Counted from the stretch's first letter, positions 26,270-36,703 are shown. The stretch is 64,000 bases of DNA from Magnetococcales bacterium (GCA_002753515.1 PEAK01000011.1:1-64000); one strand, 5' to 3'. Program-made: numbers and translations. Notes: generated from the letters alone by a model not told the origin.

Positions 26270-29269
26270 TTAATGGGATTCGGCACGAATGGCCTCGTCC
26301 ATGGTTTTATCCAGGGCATGCAAGGCGTCACGGGTTGCCGCCATGGCCATGGCACAGTTGGCGGCAAGCTCACGTTCGCCATCAATGAGACTCTTTATTT
26401 CCTGGAATTCCTTGGTCGCCTGATCAACCCGCTGCGCCATCTCCTGGAAACCAGCAGTGCTGTTGTACGCATGTTGGGTGACCTCGGCCAGATTGGCGGA
26501 GATTTCGTGGAGGGTATTGGTGACCCCTGTGATGCTGTCGATGGATTCCACCACTTGTCGGGTGACATCGGTCGTTTCAACGGCAATGGTGGCCATGGCC
26601 CCGGATACCGTGGTGACCACATCCCCCTGAACATCCATGGCGACCAGGATTTCATTGTTGGATTGGTTGATGCGGACAATGGAACCACTGACCTTTTCCC
26701 CGCGATTTTGCATTTCCTGGGTGTTGGCCTGGATGTCGGAGGCCTTGTCGGAAATGAGTCGGGTGGCATGGGCCGTTTGCCGGGCCAGATCCTTGACCTC
26801 GTTGGCAACAACAGCGAATCCCTTGCCCGCGTCCCCAGCCCCTGCCGCTTCGATGGCGGCGTTGAGGGCGAGCATGTTGGTTTGTTCGGCGATATCGTTG
26901 ATCATGGTGACCATGGACTGGATGTCCGCAGCCGACTTGGCGAGTTGTTTCATGACGGATAGATTGTCGTCCGCCAGGGTGATGGCGAGTTGCGACTGCT
27001 CATTGGCGGTCTTGCAAAGCTTGCGCACCCCATCCAGGCCGGAACGGAATGAGGATACGGTCGTGGCGGTGTCGGTGATGTTGGCACTGGAACGCTGTGC
27101 CAGGTCACTGACATGGGCCAGACCGGTTGAGGCCAGAGCGGCGGCGGCAGCCGTACTGTTCAGATTACCGCTGGCCGCTTCCGCGATGCTCGATGACGTG
27201 GTCAGTTTTTCAATCAGGCCGTCGGCAGCGTGACTGATTCCGGTGAGGATGCCGGTTGTTTGCGTGTGGGCGGCATCAATCCTCTCCAGTTGCGACTGCA
27301 CGGTTTCACTGATGCCGGCAGCAGTCGCAATGCGATGGGCCAGTTCGTCGCGGCAATTCTTCATGGTTTCCGTTTGCGCTACGACAGGCTGTTTTGCGGG
27401 CGTTTCCCGGTTCTCCGTAGGAAGACGGGTGTGTTGCCCGTTTTCGATCTCTTGGAAAATTCCGTTGATTTGTTTGACAACTTGCCCCAATACCCCACCT
27501 TGTTCCCCCAGTCGGACCAACGGACCGGGACGCCCCTGGTTACGGCGGGCCAAGGTGATTTGTTCCAAAAGTTTTTTCGGACCTGATTCCAGACCCGTTG
27601 CGGCAAACCACCCCCCTGCCAGACCCGACAGAATGGCAAGAGCGGCAAACAGCCAGGGCAGGGGGCTGCGTTCGTATGGGGGGAGCGCTGTGGATTGTCG
27701 GGCCGTGCCCGGGTCGGTTTTCGCCATGCCGATTTGCTGCGGTGCTGCCGGCAGGTCAAAGAGGGACAGATCCACCTTGGGCAGGGGGAGCGGCTGTGGC
27801 AAATCCTGGGATTCCGCTTCCAGTGGGGCAGCGGGAGCGGGCTTGGGAGCGTTGGGTTTTTCGCTACGGGTTGCCCCGGATTGGGCGGCTGTCAAAAAAT
27901 TCGGGTCGGACAATACGATGGCATCCTGCTCCGCCAGGGTATGGGCCAGGCGATCCAATGCCAGGAGGTTTTGCAGCTCATCCTGGCCGGAAGGGGAAGG
28001 AACAGCGGGCTTAACGGCTTCCTGGACCGTCGGCAGGGTGGCCAATTGCCGGGTCACCGTTTCCAAGGTCTGGAGCAGACGCTCTTTTTCCGCTTCGGGC
28101 ACAGCCGATTCTTTAACTTTGGACCCGAGTTCGGTCAGGACGGTGCTGACCGTTTTGCCATCCCCGGCGTAGGCCGCCGCCTTCAGTTGCGCCAGGTTGA
28201 AACCAACCTCTTCAACGCGTCCCTGGGCAATGCGAGCTTCAAGCTGCTCGGCCCGGTCGTTGAGCAAGGTGATGGTGCGCTCCTTGGCGTGCTTGACCTG
28301 ATTCTCCTCGACAAACTGGGCGAAGGCTTCGCGGTAGGCAACGCTCGCGGCCTGGATGTCTTTCGCCGGCTCGCCCGCCTTGGCAATGGCGCTCTCCAAA
28401 TCCTTCCAGCGTTGGTCAAAATATTGGAGATAACGAGTTTTCCAATGCAATCGATACTCTTTTTCCGTACGTCGCAACTCCACCACCAGCCAGCGTATTT
28501 TGTCCCAATCATGGGGGAGGATGGCCTGTTCCAACGCCGCCAGGGCGGATGGGAGCGGGCCGGGATTGGTCACCATGGGCGTATTGGCTGCTGGGCTGGT
28601 GGATACCTTGGGTTCACCTTGGGAGTGGGAACCCTTCGTCTTGAACCAGGCTTCCAGGGCATTGCCGCGCTCGCGGGCAATCTGTTGCAAAGTTTCCAAT
28701 GCCTTGCGCTTGGGACCGGGTTCCTTTCCGGGCATCTTTTGCAGAATCTCCGAGGAGGCCGTTGCTAAATGTTCGTGAACTTTCTTGAAGTTTTGTACCT
28801 GGTCCGCAGTGGAGACCTTGCCGGGGTCGAGGGCCAGGGCATTGGCCAGGGCCTGTTGCAGGTCAAGCCACGGTTTGGTGAGGGGTTCCCGGGCGGTGGG
28901 GTCGGCAGGTGTCGGGTTGTCGTTGATGGGGGTGGTCTGGCGCAGGCGTTGCAATTCCGCTTTCAGGGAGGTCAGCGCCTTGGTGTGGCGTTGCAGCAAT
29001 TGTTGCTGGGCTTCCAGGGCTTTTTGTAACTCCAAAGCCTGCTGACGCCCTTTGGCCAATCGTTCACGCATGGCTTGCGTTTGGGCGGCATCGCCTTCTG
29101 TGACCGGGGTGGCGGCTGACTTTGCCAAATCTGGCAGTTCCTGGTATTGCGCGAGTAGTCGTCCGATATCGCGTTCCAAGCTGGCCAGTGCCAGCAGGAA
29201 GAAAATAAGGGACAAACCCAGGCCAAGGTTTGTTTTCCAACCTGAGGACCAACGGTTGAGAACGGTCAT
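26270..29269 (-). CDS. Large methyl-accepting chemotaxis protein with extended helical sensor region
   Basis: A 999-residue chemoreceptor. TM1 is close to the N terminus ([18 protein letters not shown]). TM2 lies near residue 540-560 ([19 protein letters not shown]). Between them is a region of about 500 residues, rich in Ala, Gln, Leu and charged residues and predicted to be mainly coiled coil, unlike Cache or 4HB sensor domains. The cytoplasmic signalling domain occupies the last 370 residues, with the hairpin region [20 protein letters not shown] and [19 protein letters not shown]. The usual HAMP segment is short or degenerate. The start at 29269 (MTVLNRW) precedes TM1 directly; a GTG at 29317 is an alternative. 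It is divergent from a hybrid kinase gene. Confidence 0.88.
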   Translation of the reverse strand: MTVLNRWSSGWKTNLGLGLSLIFFLLALASLERDIGRLLAQYQELPDLAKSAATPVTEGDAAQTQAMRERLAKGRQQALELQKALEAQQQLLQRHTKALTSLKAELQRLRQTTPINDNPTPADPTAREPLTKPWLDLQQALANALALDPGKVSTADQVQNFKKVHEHLATASSEILQKMPGKEPGPKRKALETLQQIARERGNALEAWFKTKGSHSQGEPKVSTSPAANTPMVTNPGPLPSALAALEQAILPHDWDKIRWLVVELRRTEKEYRLHWKTRYLQYFDQRWKDLESAIAKAGEPAKDIQAASVAYREAFAQFVEENQVKHAKERTITLLNDRAEQLEARIAQGRVEEVGFNLAQLKAAAYAGDGKTVSTVLTELGSKVKESAVPEAEKERLLQTLETVTRQLATLPTVQEAVKPAVPSPSGQDELQNLLALDRLAHTLAEQDAIVLSDPNFLTAAQSGATRSEKPNAPKPAPAAPLEAESQDLPQPLPLPKVDLSLFDLPAAPQQIGMAKTDPGTARQSTALPPYERSPLPWLFAALAILSGLAGGWFAATGLESGPKKLLEQITLARRNQGRPGPLVRLGEQGGVLGQVVKQINGIFQEIENGQHTRLPTENRETPAKQPVVAQTETMKNCRDELAHRIATAAGISETVQSQLERIDAAHTQTTGILTGISHAADGLIEKLTTSSSIAEAASGNLNSTAAAAALASTGLAHVSDLAQRSSANITDTATTVSSFRSGLDGVRKLCKTANEQSQLAITLADDNLSVMKQLAKSAADIQSMVTMINDIAEQTNMLALNAAIEAAGAGDAGKGFAVVANEVKDLARQTAHATRLISDKASDIQANTQEMQNRGEKVSGSIVRINQSNNEILVAMDVQGDVVTTVSGAMATIAVETTDVTRQVVESIDSITGVTNTLHEISANLAEVTQHAYNSTAGFQEMAQRVDQATKEFQEIKSLIDGERELAANCAMAMAATRDALHALDKTMDEAIRAESH

Positions 29270-29618
29270 GATTGTTGCCCGAATGGGTTGATAGTGTGTC
29301 TGAGATGGACGCACCACGCTAAAAAAACATCCTGTTCTTCAAGGGCGTCGGGTGACAACGGCAATGATCGGGTGCCTTGAATCGCCGTCATCCCCCGGCA
29401 GGTGTCCTTAGTTTCACCGCCGAATTATAATCCATTTGCCAGGTGCAATCCAATTGGTTCCAATAAAACACGCCGATGATCGTGGGGGCTTGAAAACGGC
29501 GGGGGGGATGGGCACGGTATGGCGCTTGCTTCGGGAACATTGACTTTGATGGAAAATGCAGGCATGGAAGTCCGTGCTGCAATGGGATGCTTCAAGATCG
29601 TGCAGGGGTATCGGGCCA
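29270..29618. other. Intergenic region between divergent MCP and histidine kinase genes
   Basis: The region must hold promoters for both divergent signalling genes. I see no clear sigma-70 or sigma-28 box pair, tRNA or hairpin. A short in-frame extension of the kinase from 29556 is possible but poorly conserved in character. Confidence 0.4.
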
Positions 29619-31082
29619 ATGGTTGATGTGGGATTTCCGGCTGTTTTTGATGCGTTGGAATGTGGGGTGTATGTCGTCAACCCCCTCGGGGGCATTGTGA
29701 TGTTCAATGCCCGTGCCGAGGAAATATTGGGTTGGCGCCGTCAGGAGGTGATATCGCCTTCGCAATCCCGGTGTTTTTGTTGTGCAAAGGGGGAGAGAGG
29801 GGTGGACAACGGGTTGGATGCCGGCTGCTTGCATGACGGAAACGCCGGGGTCGATGCGGGACCGTTCGTCCGACACCTCCTGACCCGGGGGCGAACCCGG
29901 GTGGCGGTGGGGGTACGGGTCCGATGGACGCCGGCTGGCAATGGGGAGGCATTCCGGGTCATCTCCTTCTGGAAAGTGTTGAGTGAAGAGGGCGAGGCCT
30001 TGATGCGCCAAACCAGGGAGGTTGCCGAGGAGGCCAATCGGCAAAAGGATAAATTCGTCTCTTTGGTTGCCCACGATTTGCGCGCCCCGCTCAGTTCCAT
30101 GGTGGGGCTCATGGAATTTTTACTGGATGATCCAGAGGGTAGTTTGCAGCCGTCGCAGCACGATCTGGTCAACGACATGATGGCGACCGGGCGAAGCCTG
30201 ATCGAATTGATTGAAGGGGTACTCAACATCGGTCGCTTGAAGAGCGGTAAGATCATTCCCGACAAAACCTTCTTTGATCTGCAATTTTTTACCGAATCGG
30301 TGATTCAGCGCGTGATTCATCTGGCGCGGGAGAAGCAAATCACCCTGGAAAACCACATACCGACGGACGTGCGCATCTATGCCGATATGAGTTTGTTCGC
30401 GGCGGTTGTGCAAAACCTGCTGACCAATGCCATTAAATTCAGTCGGCCCGGGGATGTGATCAGTATTCGGCAGCCGTTGTCGGAAGGGGGGACCGCGGTC
30501 GAGGTTTGTGATCAGGGTGTGGGCATTCCCGCCGATGTCTTGCCCAAATTGTTCAACGTTTCGGAAAAGACGACAACACCCGGGACGGCAGGGGAGACGG
30601 GAACGGGGTTTGGATTGCCGTTCAGCTTTGATATCATGGAAGCCCATGGGGGGAGTCTGACGGTGCAGAGTGAAGCGGGGCGGGGTTCGGTATTTTGTGC
30701 CCGCCTGCCGCAGGTCAAACCCAGGGTGATGCTGGTGGATGACGAGGCCATGGATCGCTTCATGGTGCGCTCGGTGTTGAACCAGATGGATCTGGAAGTC
30801 TTGGAAATGGAAAGCGGCGGCGAAGCCCTGGCGCGTATGGAGCGGGAGGTGCCCCACCTGATTTTGTCGGATGTGAACATGCCCGACATGGACGGCATGG
30901 AATTGTTACGCCGACTCAAACAGGATGATGCGACGCGCAAAATTCCGGTTATCCTCATCACCGGCGATGACAAGACGGAAACCCGGGATTTGGCCTTCCG
31001 GTTGGGGGCCGACGATTTTGTAGAGAAACCAATCATTTTACACGATTTCCTCCCAAGAATTCGGCATCATTTGGGGGGATAG
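29619..31082 (+). CDS. Hybrid sensor histidine kinase (PAS-HisKA-HATPase-REC)
   Basis: A 487-residue cytoplasmic protein. Order: an N-terminal PAS domain (FPAVFDALECGVYVVNPLGG) with a Cys-containing insert (SRCFCCAKG ... DAGCLHDG); HisKA with the phospho-acceptor histidine in SLVAHDLRAPLSSM; HATPase with the N box NLLTNAIKFS and G boxes DQGVGIP and GTGFGLPF; and a C-terminal receiver with the acceptor Asp in LILSDVNMPDMDGMELL. No membrane segment is visible. The start at 29619 has AGGGG 11 bases upstream; an ATG at 29556 is also open. The HD-GYP response regulator follows after 16 bases and is its likely output partner. Confidence 0.88.
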   Translation: MVDVGFPAVFDALECGVYVVNPLGGIVMFNARAEEILGWRRQEVISPSQSRCFCCAKGERGVDNGLDAGCLHDGNAGVDAGPFVRHLLTRGRTRVAVGVRVRWTPAGNGEAFRVISFWKVLSEEGEALMRQTREVAEEANRQKDKFVSLVAHDLRAPLSSMVGLMEFLLDDPEGSLQPSQHDLVNDMMATGRSLIELIEGVLNIGRLKSGKIIPDKTFFDLQFFTESVIQRVIHLAREKQITLENHIPTDVRIYADMSLFAAVVQNLLTNAIKFSRPGDVISIRQPLSEGGTAVEVCDQGVGIPADVLPKLFNVSEKTTTPGTAGETGTGFGLPFSFDIMEAHGGSLTVQSEAGRGSVFCARLPQVKPRVMLVDDEAMDRFMVRSVLNQMDLEVLEMESGGEALARMEREVPHLILSDVNMPDMDGMELLRRLKQDDATRKIPVILITGDDKTETRDLAFRLGADDFVEKPIILHDFLPRIRHHLGG

Positions 31083-31098
31083 CGGAAGGTTGGACGGC

Positions 31099-32187
31099 AT
31101 GCAAGTCACTGTTGAATTGTCCCAGGCGAATATCTTGGTTGTGGATGATCAACCCGCCAACAATCGTCTCATGCGGATGATTTTGGAACGGGCGGGCTTC
31201 AAGAACGTGACCACGACCTTTAGCGCCGAGGAGAGTGTGCGGCTGTATCTGGAGGGCCACTTTGATTTGGTATTGCTGGATTACAACATGCCGCGGATGA
31301 ACGGTATCGAGGTGATGGAGGCGATCAAGGCGGCCACGAGCGCAACACCTTATCTCCCGGTGTTGATGATTACTGCGGTTACGGATCGGGAGGTGCGCCA
31401 TGCCGCCCTGAATGCGGGGGCGTTGGATTTCCTCAATAAACCGTTGGATCACATGGAGGTGATTCCACGGGTGTGTAACTTGTTGACGGTACACCTGCTT
31501 AAAAAAGGTTTTGAAGATCAGGTCCGGGTGCGCACCCGGCAGTTACAGGAGGCCAACGAAAAGTTACAGCGGGCCAAAATGGAGGTGATTCACCGTTTGG
31601 GTCGGGCGTCGGAGTTCCGCGATAATGAGACGGGCAATCATGTATTGCGCATGAGTCGTTATGCGGGCCTTTTATGTCGGGTGTTGGCGAATGGTCGGCA
31701 ATTGTGTGATGGCATTGACAATGCCCTGTATTGCGAATGTGTCGAGAGTGCTGCCGCCATGCATGACGTGGGCAAGATAGGGATTCCCGATGCGGTATTA
31801 TTGAAGCCGGGACGCTTGACAGAGGAGGAGTTCACCAAAATTCGCAAACATCCGGGGATCGGCGCGGAAATATTGGGGGGTGTCGATGAGGAACCGCTGA
31901 TGATGGCACGAACCGTGGCCTTGACCCATCACGAACGCTGGGATGGTCAGGGATATCCCAACGGTCTCAAAGGGGAGGACATCCCCCTGGCTGGTCGTAT
32001 TTGCGCGGTGGTGGATGTTTTTGATGCCCTGGTGTCGCCCAGGCCCTACAAAAAGTCCTGGAGTGTGGAGGAGGCCGTGGCCTTGTTGATCAAGGATCGG
32101 GGGAGCCATTTCGATCCTGAAGTCGTCGATGCCTTCGTGGCGCATCTGGCGGAAATTCTTATGATTCGCGAGGAGTTGAAGGATTGA
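31099..32187 (+). CDS. Response regulator with HD-GYP c-di-GMP phosphodiesterase domain
   Basis: A 362-residue protein. The receiver domain covers about 10-130, with the acceptor Asp in LVLLDYNMPRMNGIEV and a conserved Lys in LNKPLD. The HD-GYP domain covers about 165-355; HDVGKIGIPD, the HHERWDGQGYPNGL signature and VVDVFDALVSPRPYK are intact, so phosphodiesterase activity on c-di-GMP is expected. The ATG at 31099 has GGAAGG 9 bases upstream. The gene lies 16 bases after the hybrid kinase, making a phosphorelay to c-di-GMP degradation plausible; the PilZ protein of this window is a candidate effector. Confidence 0.92.
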   Translation: MQVTVELSQANILVVDDQPANNRLMRMILERAGFKNVTTTFSAEESVRLYLEGHFDLVLLDYNMPRMNGIEVMEAIKAATSATPYLPVLMITAVTDREVRHAALNAGALDFLNKPLDHMEVIPRVCNLLTVHLLKKGFEDQVRVRTRQLQEANEKLQRAKMEVIHRLGRASEFRDNETGNHVLRMSRYAGLLCRVLANGRQLCDGIDNALYCECVESAAAMHDVGKIGIPDAVLLKPGRLTEEEFTKIRKHPGIGAEILGGVDEEPLMMARTVALTHHERWDGQGYPNGLKGEDIPLAGRICAVVDVFDALVSPRPYKKSWSVEEAVALLIKDRGSHFDPEVVDAFVAHLAEILMIREELKD

Positions 32188-32249
32188 CCCCTTTGGGTAC
32201 GTGAGTCCCTTATTATAAACAGTTTTTCAAACATTTTAAGAGAGTTGCA

Positions 32250-32546
32250 GTGAATCTTTCCTCGTCGCAAAGAAAATATCTCCGGGGGTTGGCCCATTCC
32301 TTGAAACCCGTGGTGATGGTGGGCCATGAAGGGGTGAGCGAAGCGGTATTGGCGGAAGTGGGACAGGCGTTGGACGATCATGAATTGATCAAAATACGCT
32401 TCAATGATTTCAAGGGGGAGAAAGGGACGTTGTGCGCGGATATCGTCGCCCGATCCGGGGCCGCCATGGCGGGGATGATCGGTCATGTCGTCATTCTGTT
32501 CCGTCCCCGGCGCGATCCCGCCAAACGGCGTATCCAGTTGCCATGA
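32250..32546 (+). CDS. yhbY: YhbY family CRM-domain RNA-binding protein
   Basis: A 98-residue single CRM domain protein: LSSSQRKYLRGLAHSLKPVV at the N terminus, the GxxG-type loop VGHEGVSE, and a C-terminal basic tail RPRRDPAKRRIQLP. YhbY binds pre-50S ribosomal particles. It starts with GTG at 32250, preceded by AAGAGAG. It lies 28 bases upstream of a small unknown gene. Confidence 0.9.
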   Translation: MNLSSSQRKYLRGLAHSLKPVVMVGHEGVSEAVLAEVGQALDDHELIKIRFNDFKGEKGTLCADIVARSGAAMAGMIGHVVILFRPRRDPAKRRIQLP

Positions 32547-32574
32547 CAATCCTTGTAACTATCTGGGAAAAATC

Positions 32575-32880
32575 ATGAAATCCTCAGGCGCGGGTGGGGT
32601 GGTCGGACATGAGATTCACTGGGATGGCACGGTCCCGGTGGGGGTGACCCTGCATCTCAAGGGTGGCGTGGTGGTGCGGCTGGATCTCCCGAGTGCCACG
32701 GTGGAGGAAGTGGGAACACAGGTGTTGACCGAGAAAAAACGCCAGTGGGTGGCAGCGATCGGCGACTACCTGGTGCGGCAGGAATTGTTGCGCCGGACCG
32801 AGGAAGCCCGGGGCGGGGCGGGGGCCACTGCCGTGGAATTTGAACCAAGGCCGGATGGCGGGCGGATTTGGTGGGGGTAG
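32575..32880 (+). CDS. Small hypothetical protein
   Basis: A 101-residue protein that I do not recognise. It has a beta-rich N-terminal half (GVTLHLKGGVVVRLDLPS), a helical middle (VLTEKKRQWVAAIGDYLVRQ) and a Gly/Arg-rich tail. No signal peptide or membrane segment. It starts with ATG 28 bases after yhbY, and codon use resembles its neighbours, which supports a real gene. Confidence 0.55.
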   Translation: MKSSGAGGVVGHEIHWDGTVPVGVTLHLKGGVVVRLDLPSATVEEVGTQVLTEKKRQWVAAIGDYLVRQELLRRTEEARGGAGATAVEFEPRPDGGRIWWG

Positions 32881-33025
32881 GGGGGCGTTCCGTCTGCAAG
32901 GGAACGACCGGGATGCCACACGAAAAAAAGGTCGGCGTTGGATGGTTGCCATCTCATCGGGGATGGGTGTATGTTCTCCCCGCGACCGGGTGGTGTTTGC
33001 CGAAACGGATTCGTTGCCCTTTTAC

Positions 33026-33175
33026 CAAACCGCAGCTATCTTGGAATGTGCAGTTATTGTCATCCCCGCGAAAGCGGGGATCCAGAGAACCTTCCTACTT
33101 TCCCTGACCTTCTGGATTCCCGCTTTCGCGGGAATGATGCAGGAAAACTACGTATCCCGCGTTGGTTGCGGTTTA
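33026..33175. mobile_element. 150-bp MITE-like element, copy 3 of 5
   Basis: 150 bp from CAAACCG to CGGTTTA. The left terminal dinucleotide is CA rather than TA, a single change. Two opposed hairpins of the shared core are present. It fills most of the space upstream of prs, so the prs promoter must lie in or beside it. Confidence 0.78.
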
Positions 33176-33255
33176 AGTCTGAAATGTCGAAAGTCCCTTG
33201 GGACGATGGAACTTCCATGTTGCGACTACCTTAGAGTGGATCTGACCAAAAAACC

Positions 33256-34203
33256 ATGCCAATCGATAAACTGAAAATTTTTTCTGGCAATGCCAACCCG
33301 GAATTGGGGCGGCGTATCTGCGAATATTTGTCCATGGAATTGGCCAACGTGACGATCCGGCACTTTTCCGATGGGGAAATTTTTGTCCAGATTGACGAAA
33401 ATGTGCGCGGACGGGATGTGTTCGTCGTGCAACCCACGTCGTCGCCAGCCAATGATCACCTGATGGAATTGTTGATCATGGTGGATGCCCTGCGGCGGGC
33501 TTCGTCGGGGCGGATCACCGCAGTCATCCCTTATTTCGGCTACGCCCGGCAGGATAGGAAAGAGGCGGGGCGGACGCCGATCACCTCCAAGTTGGTCGCC
33601 GATCTGTTGCAGGCCTCAGGGGTGCAACGGGTGGTCACCATGGATCTCCATGCCGGGCAGATCCAGGGGTTTTTCAATATGCCGGTGGATAATCTCTATG
33701 CCACACCAGTACTTCTGGGGGCGGTCCGGCAAAAAGGCATCAAAAATGGCGTGGTCATCTCCCCGGACGTTGGCGGCGTTGTCCGGGCCAGATCGTATGC
33801 CAAACGCTTGGATTTGGAATTGGCGATCATCGACAAACGGCGCCCAGCCGCCAATGTGGCCGAGGTGCATCACATCATCGGCGATGTCGCCGGGAAAAGC
33901 TGCATTATCGTCGACGATATGGTGGATACCGCCGGGACCCTGGTCAAGGCTGCCGATGCCCTGAAGGATCATGGGGCGACGAGCGTCATGGCGGTTGCCA
34001 GTCATGGCGTCCTTTCGGGGCCGGCTGTCAAACGCATTCAAGAATCATCGTCTCTGGAACGGTTGATCGTCACCGATACCATTCGTTTGAGTCCCGAGGC
34101 GGAAGCGTGTGGCAAAATTGAGAGTCATTCCGTCTCCAGCCTGTTGGGAGAGGCGATTCGTCGTATCAGCGACGAGGAGTCGGTCAGTTCTTTGTTCGTT
34201 TAA
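33256..34203 (+). CDS. prs: Ribose-phosphate pyrophosphokinase
   Basis: Prs makes PRPP from ribose 5-phosphate and ATP for nucleotide, His and Trp synthesis. The 315-residue length is standard. Motifs: [17 protein letters not shown] at the start, the catalytic flexible loop around [35 protein letters not shown], and the PRPP-binding loop [21 protein letters not shown] (positions about 215-235). It heads the prs-rplY-pth-ychF order common in proteobacteria. Confidence 0.97.
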   Translation: MPIDKLKIFSGNANPELGRRICEYLSMELANVTIRHFSDGEIFVQIDENVRGRDVFVVQPTSSPANDHLMELLIMVDALRRASSGRITAVIPYFGYARQDRKEAGRTPITSKLVADLLQASGVQRVVTMDLHAGQIQGFFNMPVDNLYATPVLLGAVRQKGIKNGVVISPDVGGVVRARSYAKRLDLELAIIDKRRPAANVAEVHHIIGDVAGKSCIIVDDMVDTAGTLVKAADALKDHGATSVMAVASHGVLSGPAVKRIQESSSLERLIVTDTIRLSPEAEACGKIESHSVSSLLGEAIRRISDEESVSSLFV

Positions 34204-34313
34204 CAAGATTCATGGCATGAGTTGCCTTTTATTGCGGCCAGCACCCCTGGAGGCGGGTCGCACCGTGGGGGTTTCCCCGAACATTTAACATTTGTCAGCA
34301 ATGGAGAACGATC

Positions 34314-34949
34314 ATGGCGTTGATCAAGGCCGCAAAACGGGACGGGACCGGCAAGGGGGTGGCCCGTCAGTTGCGTCGGGATGGGCGTATTCCCGCAGTG
34401 CTTTACGGCGGGGCCAAGGAAAATATTAACCTTTCCCTGGAGCTGCGGGGACTGCTCAAAACACTGGAAGTGGAAGGCTCCAACATCCGGGTCAAGGTGA
34501 TTGATCTGGATATCGAGGGGGGGAAAAAAGAGAAGGCGCTCATGCGCGGCTTGCAGGTCCATCCCGTCAGTGGTTGGCCCGTCCATGTTGACTTCATGCG
34601 TTTTGACGCCCACCAAAAGATTCATGTGAAGGTCCCCATCCATGTGGTGGACGAAGACCAATGCCCGGGCGTCCGCGCCGGGGGCATCTTGCAGCTCGTG
34701 CAGCATGAAATGGAAATCCTTTGTCAGGCCGGCGACATTCCCGAAGCCATTCATGTCTCCATCAAGGGATTGGAGATGGGGCATTCGATCCATCTGCGCG
34801 ACATCCAATTGCCCCCGGGTGCCACGGAGGTCCATGACGATCAAAGCATGACCATCGTGACCATCGTGGGTGTCAAGGCGGAACAGGTGGAGGATGCGGC
34901 CCCCGAGGCGGCTGAAGCCACTCCGGCGGCGGATTCATCGGCAGGTTGA
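34314..34949 (+). CDS. rplY: 50S ribosomal protein L25/general stress protein CTC
   Basis: A 211-residue two-domain L25 of the CTC type. The N-terminal 5S rRNA-binding domain (about 1-95; GKGVARQLRRDGRIPAVLYG) is followed by the C-terminal CTC domain (about 96-190; HVVDEDQCPGVRAGGILQ) and an Ala/Glu tail. A good site, GGAG, precedes the ATG at 34314. pth follows 13 bases after the stop. Confidence 0.95.
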   Translation: MALIKAAKRDGTGKGVARQLRRDGRIPAVLYGGAKENINLSLELRGLLKTLEVEGSNIRVKVIDLDIEGGKKEKALMRGLQVHPVSGWPVHVDFMRFDAHQKIHVKVPIHVVDEDQCPGVRAGGILQLVQHEMEILCQAGDIPEAIHVSIKGLEMGHSIHLRDIQLPPGATEVHDDQSMTIVTIVGVKAEQVEDAAPEAAEATPAADSSAG

Positions 34950-34962
34950 TCGTCCAGACCCT

Positions 34963-35577
34963 ATGAAGCTATTGGTGGGTTTGGGTAATCCCGGGTCAAA
35001 ATACCAAGGGACACGCCACAATATCGGTTTTGACGCCCTGGCCGTCCTGGTTGAGCGGTTTGGACTGTCAACGGGTGGCGAACGCTTCGGTGGTTGGTTC
35101 GGTAGCGGACGGGTGGCGGGCCAGTCGGTGGCATGGCTGTGCCCGCAAACCTATATGAATGTGTCGGGGGAATCGGTGGGGCCGGCGGTTCATTTTTACA
35201 AATTGGCTCCCGAGGAGGTCGTGGTGTTCCACGATGACCTGGATATCGTTCCCGGACGGATCAAAATCAAGCAAGGGGGGGGACACGGGGGACATAACGG
35301 CCTGAAATCAATCCAGCAGGTTCTGTCTTCCCCTGAATTTTGTAGGGTTCGCCTAGGGATAGGCCGTCCCCCGGGGGGGATGGATCCGGCGCGTTATGTG
35401 TTGGATCCGTTCTCAGATTCGGAACGGGTGGTGTTGGATGCCACGCTCGCGCAATTACCCGAAATACTGCCCTTGATCCTTGCCGGCGATTTGTCCGGGG
35501 CAATGAATCATTGGGGACGCATGTCGCAGACAACGGCCCGGAAACAAGACGCTCGGCAAAGGGAGGGGTTGGAGTAA
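34963..35577 (+). CDS. pth: Peptidyl-tRNA hydrolase
   Basis: Pth cleaves peptidyl-tRNA released from stalled ribosomes. The 204-residue protein shows LLVGLGNPGSKYQGTRHNIG with the catalytic His region at the N terminus, PQTYMNVSGESV, and FHDDLDIVPGRIKIKQGGG with the conserved Asp. The ATG at 34963 is immediately before the family start; the open frame upstream overlaps rplY and is not part of the gene. ychF begins 2 bases after its stop. Confidence 0.96.
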   Translation: MKLLVGLGNPGSKYQGTRHNIGFDALAVLVERFGLSTGGERFGGWFGSGRVAGQSVAWLCPQTYMNVSGESVGPAVHFYKLAPEEVVVFHDDLDIVPGRIKIKQGGGHGGHNGLKSIQQVLSSPEFCRVRLGIGRPPGGMDPARYVLDPFSDSERVVLDATLAQLPEILPLILAGDLSGAMNHWGRMSQTTARKQDARQREGLE

Positions 35578-35579
35578 TC

Positions 35580-36689
35580 ATGCCTTTACAATGTGGTATC
35601 GTCGGTCTTCCCAATGTGGGGAAGTCCACTATTTTTAATGCGTTGACATCGGCCGGGGCGCAAATCGCCAATTATCCCTTTTGTACCATCGAACCCAATG
35701 TGGGTGTGGTGACGGTCAGCGATCCGCGTTTGGACACCATTGCGGAAATGGTCAAGCCGGCCAAGATCATTCCCACGGTGATGGAATTCCTGGACATCGC
35801 CGGTTTGGTCAAGGGGGCGTCCAAGGGCGAAGGTTTGGGTAACCAGTTCCTGGGCAATATTCGTCAGGTGGACGCGGTCGCCCATGTGGTGCGTTGCTTC
35901 GAAAACGAGGATGTGACCCACGTCCATGGGGTCATTGACCCGGTGGCGGATGCCGATATCATCGAAACCGAGCTGATGTTGGCCGATTTGGCCAGTGTGG
36001 AAAAACGTCGGGATGCGGTGATTCGCCGGGCGCGCTCGGGGGACAAGGAGGCGCGGGTACAAACGGCGGTTTACGACAAGGTGATCCTGGGATTGAACGA
36101 GGGGAAACCCATTCGATCATTGGGATTGTCCCCGGAAGAAAAAATGGTGATGCGGGATTTGTTCCCCCTGACAGCCAAGCCGGTATTGTATGTGTGCAAT
36201 GTGGATGAGGCTTCGGCGGCGGCGGCGCAAATCCCCGGGGGGCATCCGCTGACCGATGCGGTGCGGGCGCGGGCGGCACGGGAAGGGGCGGAAGTGGTGG
36301 CCATTTGTGGTGCCATGGAGGCGGAAATCGCCCAACTGGAGGCAGCGGAAAAGCAGGCGTTTTTGGATGATCTCGGTCTTAAAGAGCCGGGTTTGAACCG
36401 ATTGATCCGCCATGCGTACCGTTTGTTGGGCTTGATGACCTTCTTCACCGCCGGACCCAAGGAGGTACGGGCCTGGACCGTGGTGCAGGGATCAAAAGCA
36501 CCCAATGCCGCCGGGGTGATCCATACCGACTTTGAACGCGGGTTCATTCGCGCCGAGGTGATCGCTTACGACGATTTCGTCAGTTGCGGTGGTGAGGCGG
36601 GTGCCCGTGAAAAGGGCAAGTTGCGGGTGGAAGGGAAGGATTATCCGGTGATGGATGGTGATGTGATGCATTTTCGCTTTAATGTTTAA
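35580..36689 (+). CDS. ychF: Redox-regulated ATPase YchF (Obg family)
   Basis: A 369-residue Obg-type P-loop protein that prefers ATP. G1 is GLPNVGKSTIFNAL near the N terminus, G3 DIAGLVKGASKGEGLGNQFL, and the ATP-specific form of G4 is NVDE rather than NKxD. A coiled-coil insert and a C-terminal TGS-like domain (TFFTAGPKEVRAWTV onward) complete the architecture. It binds ribosomes and is linked to oxidative stress. It lies 2 bases after pth. Confidence 0.96.
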   Translation: MPLQCGIVGLPNVGKSTIFNALTSAGAQIANYPFCTIEPNVGVVTVSDPRLDTIAEMVKPAKIIPTVMEFLDIAGLVKGASKGEGLGNQFLGNIRQVDAVAHVVRCFENEDVTHVHGVIDPVADADIIETELMLADLASVEKRRDAVIRRARSGDKEARVQTAVYDKVILGLNEGKPIRSLGLSPEEKMVMRDLFPLTAKPVLYVCNVDEASAAAAQIPGGHPLTDAVRARAAREGAEVVAICGAMEAEIAQLEAAEKQAFLDDLGLKEPGLNRLIRHAYRLLGLMTFFTAGPKEVRAWTVVQGSKAPNAAGVIHTDFERGFIRAEVIAYDDFVSCGGEAGAREKGKLRVEGKDYPVMDGDVMHFRFNV

Positions 36690-36703
36690 TTGTTTGTAAC
36701 TAT

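Noticed and set aside
32840-33274. 144-codon frame running through the element at 33026
   Set aside because: It begins inside the small unknown gene in another frame, crosses the element and ends in prs; the translation is repeat-derived in the middle.
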